A stretch of 64,000 bases of DNA from Crocosphaera sp. UHCC 0190 (GCF_034932065.1 NZ_JAYGHP010000003.1:186001-250000); one strand, 5' to 3'; shown: positions 51,518-59,530, counted from the first letter of the stretch. Translations and numbers: made by a program. Notes: generated by a model not told the origin, from the letters alone.

Positions 51518-51738
51518 TGGATACGGAAAAAAAGATTCCTGATGCAGAAACTAGAGCCAAAAATGTCGCACGTTTACGGGAAGTTTGTTTGCAATTTGAT
51601 CAGCTTAACATGATCTTAGCTCAAGCCAGTGCGATCGCAGAAACAGAATTACAAAATAGTCCCCTCTATATCCATCGCAGGGAAAGAGTTAAAAAACAAT
51701 TAGAACAGTTAAAATTGAATCGAGAAACTCAGACTTGA
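51514..51738 (+). CDS. Hypothetical small helical protein
   Basis: A 74-residue soluble helical protein (MMDTEKKIPDAETRAKNVAR; LREVCLQFDQLNMILAQAS). GGAG lies 3-6 bases before ATG 51514/51517, and the start overlaps the upstream stop. Family not recognised. It is translated together with 51176-51517. Confidence 0.65.
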   Translation: MMDTEKKIPDAETRAKNVARLREVCLQFDQLNMILAQASAIAETELQNSPLYIHRRERVKKQLEQLKLNRETQT

Positions 51739-51759
51739 ATACTATTAGGACTATAACTC

Positions 51760-52053
51760 ATGAACGAACCCGTTACTGTTACTTATTCTCTAGAGGAGAT
51801 GTTCTCTCGGTTAGAAAATAAAATCGACAACAACCATAAAGAAGTCACTCAGAAGTTAGATAAACAATCAGAAGAAATAACCACTATTAAGGCAACTCTA
51901 CAGGCACAGCAGCCATTAATCCAGAAAATACCTGACTTAGCCGAAAAAGTAGGGGAGTTAAAAAACTGGAGACAGATTGTTTTTATTGTCTTAACCACCG
52001 TTGCTGGCGGGGTTATGGGTTGGTTTATTCGGGGGGGAACCCTTAAACCTTAG
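51760..52053 (+). CDS. Small coiled-coil membrane protein (paralogue)
   Basis: A 97-residue protein. It has a head VTVTYSLEEMFSRLENK, a coiled coil at about 20-68 (KEVTQKLDKQSEEITTIKAT) and a C-terminal transmembrane helix (IVFIVLTTVAGGVMGWFI). It is a paralogue of 36835-37104. It is the third gene of the 51176-52053 unit, 21 bases after the previous stop. Function unknown. Confidence 0.72.
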   Translation: MNEPVTVTYSLEEMFSRLENKIDNNHKEVTQKLDKQSEEITTIKATLQAQQPLIQKIPDLAEKVGELKNWRQIVFIVLTTVAGGVMGWFIRGGTLKP

Positions 52054-52210
52054 CCAAATCCTAGGAGTCAACATCCGTTGATCCCCAAAAAACACCTTTA
52101 CAGTACAGGTGCGGTTGGGAGGTAATAGTTATCATATAACTATTAGGAAATCTTAATCTTTCTGTTGAAGAAAACTTTCACAATCCTCAAAAGTTCACTT
52201 AATTTTATTG

Positions 52211-52549
52211 TTATTCTCCTGAAACTGTAAAATATTGATGTATTTGAACTTCAAATTCTATTCCCTCAATTTTTTGAAGTTGTGCAATAATTTCTAAAAG
52301 GTTTTTCGCTTGAGGATTGCCAGTATCGCTTAACATTCTCATCAGACTTTTAGATGATTTGTGAGTGAGAGTTCCTAATTCTTTAAACCCAATAGTTGCA
52401 TTTATATAATCTCGTAAAATTGCTTTTCCTATTGGAAATTCTCCCTGAATTAAACAATTAATGGCTTCAGTTAATAGAGATAAGCGAAATTCGGGATCGG
52501 TTTCTATTCTTTTCTGCACTGTTTCTTTAAATTGATGAGTTAAAGCCAT
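52211..52549 (-). CDS. HTH antitoxin-like DNA-binding protein
   Basis: A 112-residue protein. Signs are FKETVQKRIETDPEFRLSLL (about 6-25), IGKAILRDYINATIGFKELG and TLTHKSSKSLMRMLSDTGNP, followed by QAKNLLEIIAQLQKIEG. This pattern belongs to a family of small HTH regulators or antidotes in cyanobacteria and proteobacteria, often paired with a RelE-like toxin. No toxin gene is adjacent, so it may be an orphan. It lies just downstream of the VapBC fragment on the same strand. Confidence 0.7.
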   Translation of the reverse strand: MALTHQFKETVQKRIETDPEFRLSLLTEAINCLIQGEFPIGKAILRDYINATIGFKELGTLTHKSSKSLMRMLSDTGNPQAKNLLEIIAQLQKIEGIEFEVQIHQYFTVSGE

Positions 52550-52577
52550 ATTTTAATCCTCTTTTGGTCTGAGAATA

Positions 52578-52700
52578 TTAATCATTTTGGAGTAATAGGG
52601 TTTGAGTAGTCCAATCTAATTTTTGTGATATTATTAAATCTCTGCCTCGCTTTCTAAGTAGTTCAGCGACTAAGATATTTGTATCGACAACTAGACGCAT
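52578..52700 (-). pseudogene. Truncated VapC (PIN-domain) toxin
   Basis: A 40-codon frame starting MRLVVDTNILVAELLRKRGR, the N-terminal strand of a PIN ribonuclease with catalytic Asp6. It ends after an unrelated 16-residue tail (KLDWTTQTLLLQND) at a TAA (52578-52580). A PIN domain needs about 120-130 residues, so two thirds and the other acidic residues are missing. Its ATG overlaps the antitoxin stop, as in intact vapBC. Confidence 0.75.
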
Positions 52701-52933
52701 GATTCCTCAACTGTACTCATAAACATAGATACATATTCTTCCTCTGTTAATTCTGTTTCAGTTAATACTTTTTCCATGATAACATCAAGTTCTTCCTTGG
52801 CTTCTTTGATGTCTTTGTATTCAGTAATTGGATAATAATAGCCAATTTGTTTGCTGTTATGCTCTATACATATCGGTTCTTTTTTGTTTAATAAATCTTG
52901 CTTTTCTAGGTTGTTAAATTTAATTGTTTTCAT
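52691..52933 (-). CDS. VapB-like antitoxin
   Basis: An 80-residue acidic protein (IEHNSKQIGYYYPITEYKDI; EEYVSMFMSTVEESCV). It resembles small antitoxins that precede PIN-domain toxins in cyanobacteria. Its end overlaps the start of the truncated VapC (52700). With the toxin broken, the antitoxin may be a relic or act against another toxin in trans. Confidence 0.6.
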   Translation of the reverse strand: MKTIKFNNLEKQDLLNKKEPICIEHNSKQIGYYYPITEYKDIKEAKEELDVIMEKVLTETELTEEEYVSMFMSTVEESCV

Positions 52934-53001
52934 GAGATTTTTGTATGTTTTTGAGATGAATCATGACTTAAACTATTTTAACGTAAATATTTCCATTACG
53001 C

Positions 53002-53047
53002 AAAAAAAAAATAAAAACAGGTGGAAACTTAAACACTAACCACCTGT
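53002..53047 (-). terminator. Rho-independent terminator (brnTA side), pilA-like
   Basis: Stem ACAGGTGG / CCACCTGT (53017-53024, 53040-53047), followed on the - strand by a T-rich run (A-run 53002-53016 on the + strand). Nearly identical to the pilA terminator at 53740-53785, including the downstream AGATTAAGCAA word. Confidence 0.85.
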
Positions 53048-53111
53048 TATTATTAAGATTAAGCAAGAATTACTGATGAGGAGAAATCCTACTTGACTTC
53101 TTTACTTAGCT

Positions 53112-53369
53112 TTAATGGGTTTGATTTTGTTGGGTATTAATATAAGAGCGAAGCACAGAATTAATCAGTGTTGGATAGCTTTTTCCTTGTTTTTTGAACC
53201 ATTCTAAAACATCGTTGTCTAAAGGAATAGAAACGGCAGTTTTAGCCATGGGTTTAACCACTTTTGCATTTTCCCAAAAAGTATCATCTAATTCGGGAAT
53301 GTCTGATGTATCAATAGCAGAATCAGGAATATTTTGGATTTCTTCAAGTCGTTTTGGTGAGATACTCAT
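53112..53369 (-). CDS. brnA: BrnA family antitoxin
   Basis: An 85-residue protein. It has an N-terminal toxin-binding part (ISPKRLEEIQNIPDSAIDTS, IPELDDTFWENAKVV) and a C-terminal RHH-like DNA-binding part (KTAVSIPLDNDVLEWFKKQG, YPTLINSVLRSYI). Overlaps the upstream brnT end by 26 bases. It neutralises BrnT and represses the operon in known systems. Confidence 0.88.
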   Translation of the reverse strand: MSISPKRLEEIQNIPDSAIDTSDIPELDDTFWENAKVVKPMAKTAVSIPLDNDVLEWFKKQGKSYPTLINSVLRSYINTQQNQTH

Positions 53370-53628
53370 AATATTGTCTCCTTTCTTTTGGGGTAGCTTT
53401 TCGGGCAGAAATTAGGCGAATTTTCCCATTTCTTTCCGTATGGGCAACGGTGACAATGACAAATCCTTGGATTGCCCCTATACTCACTTCTCTGATTTCA
53501 CCATAATCAAATCGTCTGTCAATGTAAGTAAATGCGATGCCATCAAAAATTTCCTGAGCTTCTTCAAAACTAATACCGTGTTTTTGTCGATTTTGTCTAT
53601 TCTTATTTTCGTCCCATTCAAATTCCAT
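53344..53628 (-). CDS. brnT: BrnT family toxin
   Basis: A 94-residue RelE-fold ribonuclease toxin. Signs are MEFEWDENKNRQNRQKHGIS (the BrnT N-terminus), FEEAQEIFDG and RKATPKERRQYYEYL. ATG 53628 is chosen since family proteins begin with ME/MxFEWDxxK; the frame extends to 53655 without support. First gene of brnTA. Confidence 0.9.
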   Translation of the reverse strand: MEFEWDENKNRQNRQKHGISFEEAQEIFDGIAFTYIDRRFDYGEIREVSIGAIQGFVIVTVAHTERNGKIRLISARKATPKERRQYYEYLTKTT

Positions 53629-53739
53629 TATAGTTAAAATATTTTTTATATACAATTATGGATTTAATATTATAATTACGAGCATCTTGCTTGCTAATGA
53701 TTTCAGCATAATGGAGCAATATGCTCCCAAACCCCCCCC

Positions 53740-53785
53740 AAAAAAAAATAAAAACAGGTGGAAACATTTAACACTAACCACCTGT
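53740..53785 (-). terminator. Rho-independent terminator of pilA
   Basis: Stem ACAGGTGG / CCACCTGT (53754-53761, 53778-53785), then a run of T on the - strand (53753 down to 53740). It lies 40 bases after the pilin stop. Confidence 0.88.
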
Positions 53786-53824
53786 CGATATTCAGATTAA
53801 GCAAAGGTTGCCTATTTCTTAAAG

Positions 53825-54448
53825 TTATCTGATGACTTCAGTATCAGTAGCACATTCAACTGCAGCATCATCAACGGCATCATTAGATCCTGTAGGTTTG
53901 TTAGTGTCAGTTAAAACATAACCGCCAGCTTTTAAAGCATTGGTTGCGCGACAAACAACGCTTGCAAAAGTGCGATTATTGGTGTCATAAGCGATACCAG
54001 AGATATAGTCACGAGTACCATTTTTCTGGTTGGCTGCTTTGGCATCTGCGGGCGCACCAGCAATAATCTCAGCTTTAGCATCGTCACTACCAGTGGCTAA
54101 TTGAACCCCTGGTGATGTAACTCCGATCAAATAGTATTTTTCATTACCAGTAGGAACTTCAAGAGCTTCGGTTTTTTCTTGGAGGGAAGCACCATCTAAT
54201 GTATCATCACCAGCAAATCGACCTTTTTCAGTAAAGAAGGATTGTTGAGCGCGGGTCATTGCACCGATGGTACTCTTAGCTTCGGACTCACGAGCTTTAC
54301 CAACTTGTCCTAAGAGGTTAGGTAAGGCGATCGCTGCTAATACACCGATGATAATTACTACGACTAAAAGTTCAATTAAGGTGAAACCTTTGTTGCCTTT
54401 TTTGTTAGCGAGAGATTTGATGAGGTTAGCTTTAAATGTGTTATTCAT
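53825..54448 (-). CDS. pilA: Type IV major pilin-like protein PilA
   Basis: A 207-residue prepilin. A 21-residue basic leader ends in KG, cleaved before Phe22 by prepilin peptidase. Mature residues begin FTLIELLVVVIIIGVLAAIA with the Glu+5 needed for assembly. The C-terminal globular part has two cysteines (VCRATN, ECATD), likely the D-region disulfide. Cyanobacterial PilA supports motility, DNA uptake and adhesion. CAGGAAC precedes the ATG. Monocistronic, with its own terminator. Confidence 0.93.
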   Translation of the reverse strand: MNNTFKANLIKSLANKKGNKGFTLIELLVVVIIIGVLAAIALPNLLGQVGKARESEAKSTIGAMTRAQQSFFTEKGRFAGDDTLDGASLQEKTEALEVPTGNEKYYLIGVTSPGVQLATGSDDAKAEIIAGAPADAKAANQKNGTRDYISGIAYDTNNRTFASVVCRATNALKAGGYVLTDTNKPTGSNDAVDDAAVECATDTEVIR

Positions 54449-54949
54449 TGGTTTAGTTCCTGTTTGGTAGAGGTTAGTGTTTTTTTGCTTCTAGATAAAA
54501 CATACCCACATCGATCAGATTTCATATCACTTTGGAAAAACTTTTTTTTAACAGTAGGGTTCAACGGCCGTTAACCCCTAGGGAAAGGTTGATGGGATGG
54601 AGGTTTGGGGGTGATTCGTAGGGGCGGGTTTTTTCCAGAATTTTATGAGTCTCACCGATAGGTTAGATAAACCCGCCCACAGACTCATGTATATATAGAT
54701 AGGGCGAGTTTTTGCAAAGATTTAGGGTTCTTAGCAGTGGGTTATAAATTTAATCCCCCCTAACCCCCCTTTCTAAAAGGGGGGGAGGTTTTTGGCTGAT
54801 CGAGTTTTCTGACTAAACCCCCCCTAGGATGGATGGCTTACATTAATACATTTGTTTTTAATTGATTCTGACAAACAATTGAGCAACTAAAAATAGTTGC
54901 ATTAAATTATTGAATAGCATCATAATGGAAAAAAGGGATAAAGGTTAAC
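54449..54949. repeat. Intergenic region with several palindromic repeats
   Basis: No gene seen. It has GGGCGGGTTT (about 54623-54632) and its complement AAACCCGCCC (about 54669-54678) as a long-range inverted repeat. It also has AACCCCCCTTTCTAAAAGGG (about 54763-54782), a member of the GGGGGTTGGGGGG spacer family with a relative near 56100-56145. The promoter of pilA must lie in the part near 54470-54560. Confidence 0.6.
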
Positions 54950-55204
54950 ATGACCCGAAAAGAAAAGTTAATCAAGCGTCTCTTGAGTAAACCAAAGGAT
55001 TTTACTTGGGAAGAACTAACAACCCTTTTAAATGGATTTGAGTTTGAGGAGAGAAAAACAGGAAAAACAGGCGGTTCTAGGCGAACTTTCCTCAATTTGT
55101 CGGGAGTGGTGATTAGTCTTCATAAACCTCATCCTCGCAATATCCTTAAAAGATATCAAATAGAACAAGTGATTGAGATTCTCCAACAAGAGGGACTACT
55201 ATGA
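54950..55204 (+). CDS. hicA: HicA family toxin (module 2)
   Basis: An 84-residue HicA-like protein of the longer type (FTWEELTTLLNGFEFEERKT, GGSRRTFLN, VVISLHKPHPRNILKRYQIE). The catalytic His of the short type is replaced by the GGSR context usual in this subgroup; LHKPHP is typical. A ribosome-binding site is hardly visible. It overlaps hicB by 4 bases. Confidence 0.88.
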   Translation: MTRKEKLIKRLLSKPKDFTWEELTTLLNGFEFEERKTGKTGGSRRTFLNLSGVVISLHKPHPRNILKRYQIEQVIEILQQEGLL

Positions 55205-55539
55205 AAAATATGATGGAGTATCAAGGATATTATGGGTCAGTCAATTATAATGACGAAGATGAAATATTTTATGGAAAAGTTGAGTATATTCGCAGTTTGA
55301 TTAGCTATGAAGGGGATGATGTACAATCTCTGAAAGCAAATTTTCAGGAAGCGGTTAATGATTACCTGGCAGTTTGTGAAGAAAAGGGGATGGAATCGGA
55401 AAAACCCTTTAAAGGAAGTTTTAATATAAGACCAGGTGCGGATCTCCATAGACGAGCAGCGATCGCAGCACAACAAAGAGGAATTAATTTGAATAAGTTG
55501 GTGACAGAAGCGATCGAGCAGTATGTTAAGGAAAACTAA
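55201..55539 (+). CDS. hicB: HicB family antitoxin (module 2)
   Basis: A 112-residue HicB. The partial RNase H fold (YYGSVNYNDEDEIFYGKVEY, then FQEAVNDYLAVCEEKG) is followed by a C-terminal RHH DNA-binding domain (RPGADLHRRAAIAAQQRGIN, LNKLVTEAIEQYV). The added RHH suggests it also represses the operon. ATGA overlap with hicA. Confidence 0.92.
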   Translation: MKNMMEYQGYYGSVNYNDEDEIFYGKVEYIRSLISYEGDDVQSLKANFQEAVNDYLAVCEEKGMESEKPFKGSFNIRPGADLHRRAAIAAQQRGINLNKLVTEAIEQYVKEN

Positions 55540-55609
55540 TTAAAAGCAGTCTCTCGGCCGCCACCAAGAGGATATCACAGAAAATGATTCTAAGCACGGA
55601 GTTTAACTC

Positions 55610-56047
55610 ATGAGTCAGACACCCATTACAGTAACTTACTCGTTATATGAAACCGACTATCCTTTATGGCTGGAAAAGCAAGGGAATGCGCTTAAGAATC
55701 GTGACGTTAACGCTTTAGACTGGAATAATTTATTAGAGGAAATAGAGTATTTTGCTAATGAACAGATTCACGCGGTTAATAATCTTTTAAAACAAATTAT
55801 TATCCATCGTTTAAAACTTGATTACTCTTTTGACATTTATTCTAGACACCATTGGCAATGTGAAATCAATGCTTTTATTGATAATTTAGAAGATAAATTG
55901 ACCAATTCTATCCGAAATAAAATTGATCTTGAAAAGCCTTATAAAAGGGCTAGACGCACGGTTTTAGAAAAATACAATCTTGATTTACCACCTGATTGTC
56001 CTTACTCCCTTGAGGAATTAATCACCTATCTGGACGTGAATAATTGA
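55610..56047 (+). CDS. DUF29 protein with captured N-terminus
   Basis: A 145-residue protein. From residue 13 it is DUF29 (YETDYPLWLEKQGNALKNRD, LDWNNLLEEIEYFANEQIHA, YSRHHWQCEINAFI). The first 12 residues (MSQTPITVTYSL) and the DNA leader GGAGTTTAACTCATGAGTCA are those of the unrelated coiled-coil gene at 36835. DUF29 proteins are helical, abundant in cyanobacteria and of unknown function, possibly in toxin-antitoxin-like contexts. The chimera keeps the reading frame and an intact ribosome-binding site. Confidence 0.85.
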   Translation: MSQTPITVTYSLYETDYPLWLEKQGNALKNRDVNALDWNNLLEEIEYFANEQIHAVNNLLKQIIIHRLKLDYSFDIYSRHHWQCEINAFIDNLEDKLTNSIRNKIDLEKPYKRARRTVLEKYNLDLPPDCPYSLEELITYLDVNN

Positions 56048-56193
56048 AAATATTCCATTTTCATTAACTTGGACTACAGATGTGGATGTTGTAGGGGTCA
56101 ACGCCAGCCCCCTTGCCCCGCTTAGTAAGGGGGGTTGGGGGGTTGGTCGCTGAATGGGGATAAATCGGGGGACTTTTCGCCGAAGAAAGTTAA
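56048..56193. repeat. G/C-tract spacer repeat
   Basis: CCCCCTTGCCCCGCTTAGTA followed by AGGGGGGTTGGGGGGTTGG, a dispersed spacer repeat like that near 54763. It lies between the convergent DUF29 and peroxiredoxin genes and may terminate both. Confidence 0.55.
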
Positions 56194-56766
56194 TTAGCCG
56201 ACAAATGCTTTAACGGGTTCAGAAACACCTGCGGGTTCGGTTCCCTTGAGGTAAGCTAACATGGTGTCAGCATCAGAGACTTCAAAGGGGTCAATGGGGC
56301 AGTTGTCGCTGAAGTCGGGTTCAACAAAGATTTTTTCGATTTTGCAGTCATTGACGAACATGGAATAACGCCAGGAACGCATTCCAAAACCAATATTAGA
56401 TTTATCAACTAACATCCCCATTTTACGGGTAAATTCGCCGCTTCCATCGGGTAATAAGAAGACATTTTTCGCTTCTTGTTGTTTGCCCCATTGGAACATC
56501 ACAAAAGCATCATTGACTGAGATACAAACGATTTTGTCAACACCTAACGCTTTAAATTCATCATATAACTCTTCGTAGCGAGGTAAGTGGTTAGATGAAC
56601 AGGTGGGGGTGAAGGCACCAGGTAAGGAGAAAACAACGACTTTCTTACCAGCAAAAATGTCTTCGGTGGTCAAATCTTGCCAACGGTAGGGGTTGGAACC
56701 GGGAACGGACTCATCACGAACACGGGTTTTAAAGACAACACTGGGTACAGTTTCGAGAACTGCCAT
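56194..56766 (-). CDS. Type II peroxiredoxin (PrxII/Prx5 type)
   Basis: A 190-residue thiol peroxidase. The peroxidatic Cys56 is in [20 protein letters not shown], with VVFSLPG before it and [13 protein letters not shown] downstream, all typical of the Prx5/PrxII group. It reduces H2O2 and alkyl hydroperoxides with glutaredoxin or thioredoxin; grxC is in the same window. It is divergent from a PerR-like gene, the same arrangement as sll1621/slr1738 in Synechocystis, where PerR controls the peroxiredoxin. Confidence 0.95.
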   Translation of the reverse strand: MAVLETVPSVVFKTRVRDESVPGSNPYRWQDLTTEDIFAGKKVVVFSLPGAFTPTCSSNHLPRYEELYDEFKALGVDKIVCISVNDAFVMFQWGKQQEAKNVFLLPDGSGEFTRKMGMLVDKSNIGFGMRSWRYSMFVNDCKIEKIFVEPDFSDNCPIDPFEVSDADTMLAYLKGTEPAGVSEPVKAFVG

Positions 56767-56948
56767 ATTTCACCTCTTGACGATCAGTTTTGTTTTAGCC
56801 TTTGCTATGGTAAATCAGAATAATTCTTATTTAAGAAAAAGTCAATAGTAATAAATACTTAGTTTATTGAGTAATTTTAAGATAAGTAATCATCTAAAAA
56901 ACTCTAAATTATAATATAGTAAGGTCTTTATAAGAAACAGTTAAGGGA
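56767..56948. promoter_or_regulatory. Divergent promoter region with candidate PerR site
   Basis: A 182-base AT-rich spacer. AAATTATAATATAGTAA (56906-56922) partly resembles the TTATAAT-n-ATTATAA PerR box and also contains a TATAAT-like -10. The gene pair strongly suggests PerR control; the exact site is a guess. Confidence 0.45.
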
Positions 56949-57368
56949 ATGCAAAAGGAAGCCGCAGCCATCGTTAAACGCCTGAAAAAGAATAAATTAC
57001 GGGTAACACCCCAACGTTTTGCCGTTTACGCCAATTTACTAGCTAGAACTGACCATCCAACGGCAGAACAAATTTTGAGCGATCTCAACCAAACGGCCCC
57101 TACTTCGTCCCAAGCTACGGTTTATAGTGCTTTACAGGCCTTACGTCAAGTGGGTTTGGTGCGAGAGGTTTTGTTAGAGGAAGGGGTTTCTCGTTATGAT
57201 GCAAATGTGGATTCTCATCATCATTTTCGCTGTCGATGCTGTGGCGTAATTGAGGATATTCCCTGGAAAACCTTTCAATCTATTAATTTACAAGGGTTAA
57301 GACCTGGTATTCAACCAGAAAGATATGAAGTGACAGTACAGGGAGTCTGCGATCGCTGTCAAGATTAA
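56949..57368 (+). CDS. perR: PerR-like Fur family regulator
   Basis: A 139-residue Fur-family repressor. The N-terminal winged helix (RVTPQRFAVYANLLARTDHP, ATVYSALQALRQVGLVREVL) is followed by the metal site HHHFRCRCCG (His90-92). The structural zinc site is formed by Cys95/Cys98 and Cys134/Cys137 (CDRC). Divergence from a type II peroxiredoxin gene points to PerR (peroxide sensing) instead of Fur or Zur. It matches Synechocystis slr1738 in context. Confidence 0.88.
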   Translation: MQKEAAAIVKRLKKNKLRVTPQRFAVYANLLARTDHPTAEQILSDLNQTAPTSSQATVYSALQALRQVGLVREVLLEEGVSRYDANVDSHHHFRCRCCGVIEDIPWKTFQSINLQGLRPGIQPERYEVTVQGVCDRCQD

Positions 57369-57449
57369 TGATGGATAGTTCGATACAGGAAATTTATACT
57401 ACACTAAACAGAAGATAAACCCCTTTTCGTTGGCAGTATCGACAATTCC

Positions 57450-59210
57450 ATGCTCTCTCTATTGCAGATCAAAAATTTTGCGTTAGTGGATCAGTTAACC
57501 CTCAAATTTGGCGGGGGTTTAAATGTGTTGACAGGGGAAACGGGAGCGGGAAAATCTATCATTCTTGATGCGATCGATATTGTTTTAGGGGGAAAGGTCA
57601 ATAATCGTTTAATTCGTCAAGGAACCCAACAAGCGTCCTTAGAGGCAACGTTTCAAGGGAATGAAACCATCTTTAAATGGTTACAACAACAAGAAATTGA
57701 GTTGTTAGAGGATGGGACGGTGGTTTGTCTGCGGGAGTTGTCCGTGACGGGGGAAACCTTGCGATCGCGTTGCCGTGTTAATGGGGTTTTAGTCAATTTA
57801 CCCTTAATGGCACAACTTAGGGAAAATTTAGTCGAAATTACGGCCCAAGGACAAACGGTACAATTGATGGATGCCATCCGACAACGGGAATTATTGGATC
57901 TTTATGGTGGCCAGGCTATTTTAAAACAGCGAAAATTGGTAGAATCGGCTTACGAAAATTGGAAAAATAAACAGCAAAATTTAGAAAAACGCCGTAAATC
58001 TCAACAGGAACGGTTACAACGCTTAGATTTATTGGAATATCAATGTAAAGAACTGGTAGAAGCCCAATTAACTGAGGCCGATGAACTTGAACAATTAGAA
58101 CAAGAACGCGATCGCCTTTCCCATGTGGTGGAGTTGCAACAGTTGAGTTACCAAACCTATCAACTCCTTTATCAAAATGATAGCGATGAACCTGCGATCG
58201 CTGACCGTTTGGCAGAAGCCGAAATGCTCTTGACAGATATGGCAGAATATGATAGAGAAATTGAATCAGTATTAGAGATGGTCAAATCGGCCTTAACCCA
58301 AGTGGTAGAGGCGGGACAGCAGATTAATGGCTATGGGGACAGTTTAGAAGCCGATCCCCAGAGATTAACGGAGGTAGAGGAGAGAATTAACTTAATTAAG
58401 CGAATTTGTCGTAAATATGGCCCAAGTTTGGGGGAAGCGATCGCTTATTATGAGAAATTACAGGCTGACTTAGGGGAATTAAAAAATAGTGAACAGTCCA
58501 TTGAGCAATTAGAAAAAGATTTGAAAATTGCTGAAGAAAAGTTAATCAAGCTTTGTCAAGAATTAACAGAATTACGACAAAAAGCTGCCACAAAATTAGA
58601 GAAACAATTAGTCAAAGAATTAAAACCTTTGGCCATGGATAAAGTTATTTTTGTCTGTCAAATTACCCCTTGTCCTCCCAGTATAACAGGGAGTGATAAA
58701 GTCGTTTTTTATTTTAGTCCCAACCCAGGAGAAAAGATACAACCCCTATCAAGTACCGCATCTGGGGGAGAAATGAGCCGTTTTTTATTAGCATTAAAAG
58801 CCTGTTTTGCTCAATCTGAAAAATGTTCAGGGACATTGATTTTTGATGAAATTGATGCAGGAGTTTCAGGAAAAGTTGCCCAAGCTATTGCTGAAAAATT
58901 ACACAGTTTAAGTCAAGGTTATCAAGTTTTATGTGTCACTCATCAGCCTTTAGTTGCGGCGATGGCAGAGCATCATTTTCGGGTAGAAAAGCAAATAATC
59001 GAAGAATCTGCTATTATTAAACCTAACGGTAATGGTCAATTAAGTTTGCCAGAAATTCGTACAGTTGTCAGGGTTAAAGAATTAGAAAATTTAAAAACCA
59101 GACAGGAAGAATTAGCCCAATTAACAGGAGGACATTCGGCAGAAGATGCCCTTCAATTTGCCCAATCATTATTAGTCAAAGCTGAGGCTTATCGCTTGGG
59201 AAAGCAGTGA
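57450..59210 (+). CDS. recN: DNA repair protein RecN
   Basis: A 586-residue SMC-like ATPase for double-strand break repair. Walker A GETGAGKS is at 29-36 after MLSLLQIKNFALVDQLTLKF. A central coiled coil spans about 155-380. The signature LSSTASGGEMSRFLLALKA precedes Walker B LIFDEIDAGVSG, and VTHQPLVAAMA is the switch His. All elements are in family order and length. A 37-codon ORF overlaps its stop (GTGA). Confidence 0.96.
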   Translation: MLSLLQIKNFALVDQLTLKFGGGLNVLTGETGAGKSIILDAIDIVLGGKVNNRLIRQGTQQASLEATFQGNETIFKWLQQQEIELLEDGTVVCLRELSVTGETLRSRCRVNGVLVNLPLMAQLRENLVEITAQGQTVQLMDAIRQRELLDLYGGQAILKQRKLVESAYENWKNKQQNLEKRRKSQQERLQRLDLLEYQCKELVEAQLTEADELEQLEQERDRLSHVVELQQLSYQTYQLLYQNDSDEPAIADRLAEAEMLLTDMAEYDREIESVLEMVKSALTQVVEAGQQINGYGDSLEADPQRLTEVEERINLIKRICRKYGPSLGEAIAYYEKLQADLGELKNSEQSIEQLEKDLKIAEEKLIKLCQELTELRQKAATKLEKQLVKELKPLAMDKVIFVCQITPCPPSITGSDKVVFYFSPNPGEKIQPLSSTASGGEMSRFLLALKACFAQSEKCSGTLIFDEIDAGVSGKVAQAIAEKLHSLSQGYQVLCVTHQPLVAAMAEHHFRVEKQIIEESAIIKPNGNGQLSLPEIRTVVRVKELENLKTRQEELAQLTGGHSAEDALQFAQSLLVKAEAYRLGKQ

Positions 59211-59320
59211 TTTTAGCGGAAATCATCGACAATGCAGACCCCAAATTAATTAGTTTAATTATTATTATAAGCTTATTCATTGGTGTGTTAGGATGGGGTT
59301 TTTTTATTTTAGTTTATTAA
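59207..59320 (+). CDS. Putative 37-residue single-TM microprotein
   Basis: GTG at 59207 overlaps the recN stop (GTGA) and the frame runs to TAA at 59318-59320. The product has an acidic head (MILAEIIDNADPK) and one long hydrophobic helix (LISLIIIISLFIGVLGWGFF) ending ILVY. Size and topology resemble small photosynthetic-complex subunits, but I do not recognise a family. No independent ribosome-binding site; coupling to recN would be needed. Could be spurious. Confidence 0.4.
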   Translation: MILAEIIDNADPKLISLIIIISLFIGVLGWGFFILVY

Positions 59321-59530
59321 TAAAATTCCCTGGTTTGAAGATCCCCGTTTTAACAGTAAAATTAATAAATGAATACAGGCTAAAGCCTTATTCTATAAGC
59401 ACAAAGGCTGTCTACACAGCCTAATTTTAAGCCTGGGTAGCCAGGCTTAGTTCCGATAGCTTAACCCGATCGGGTTTAAGCCTGTAATTTTTAATCGTTT
59501 TACATCCTAGGTTCGGTAGAGCCAACTTAA
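59321..59530. repeat. Spacer with ACAGGCTNAAGCCT-type palindromes
   Basis: Repeated words ACAGGCTAAAGCC, AAGGCTGT/ACAGCC, AAGCCTGG/CCAGGCTT and AACCCGATCGGGTTTAAGCC, then TGT, form several nested stem-loops (about 59375-59493). It resembles a composite of REP-like elements between the convergent recN and hydrolase genes. Confidence 0.6.
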
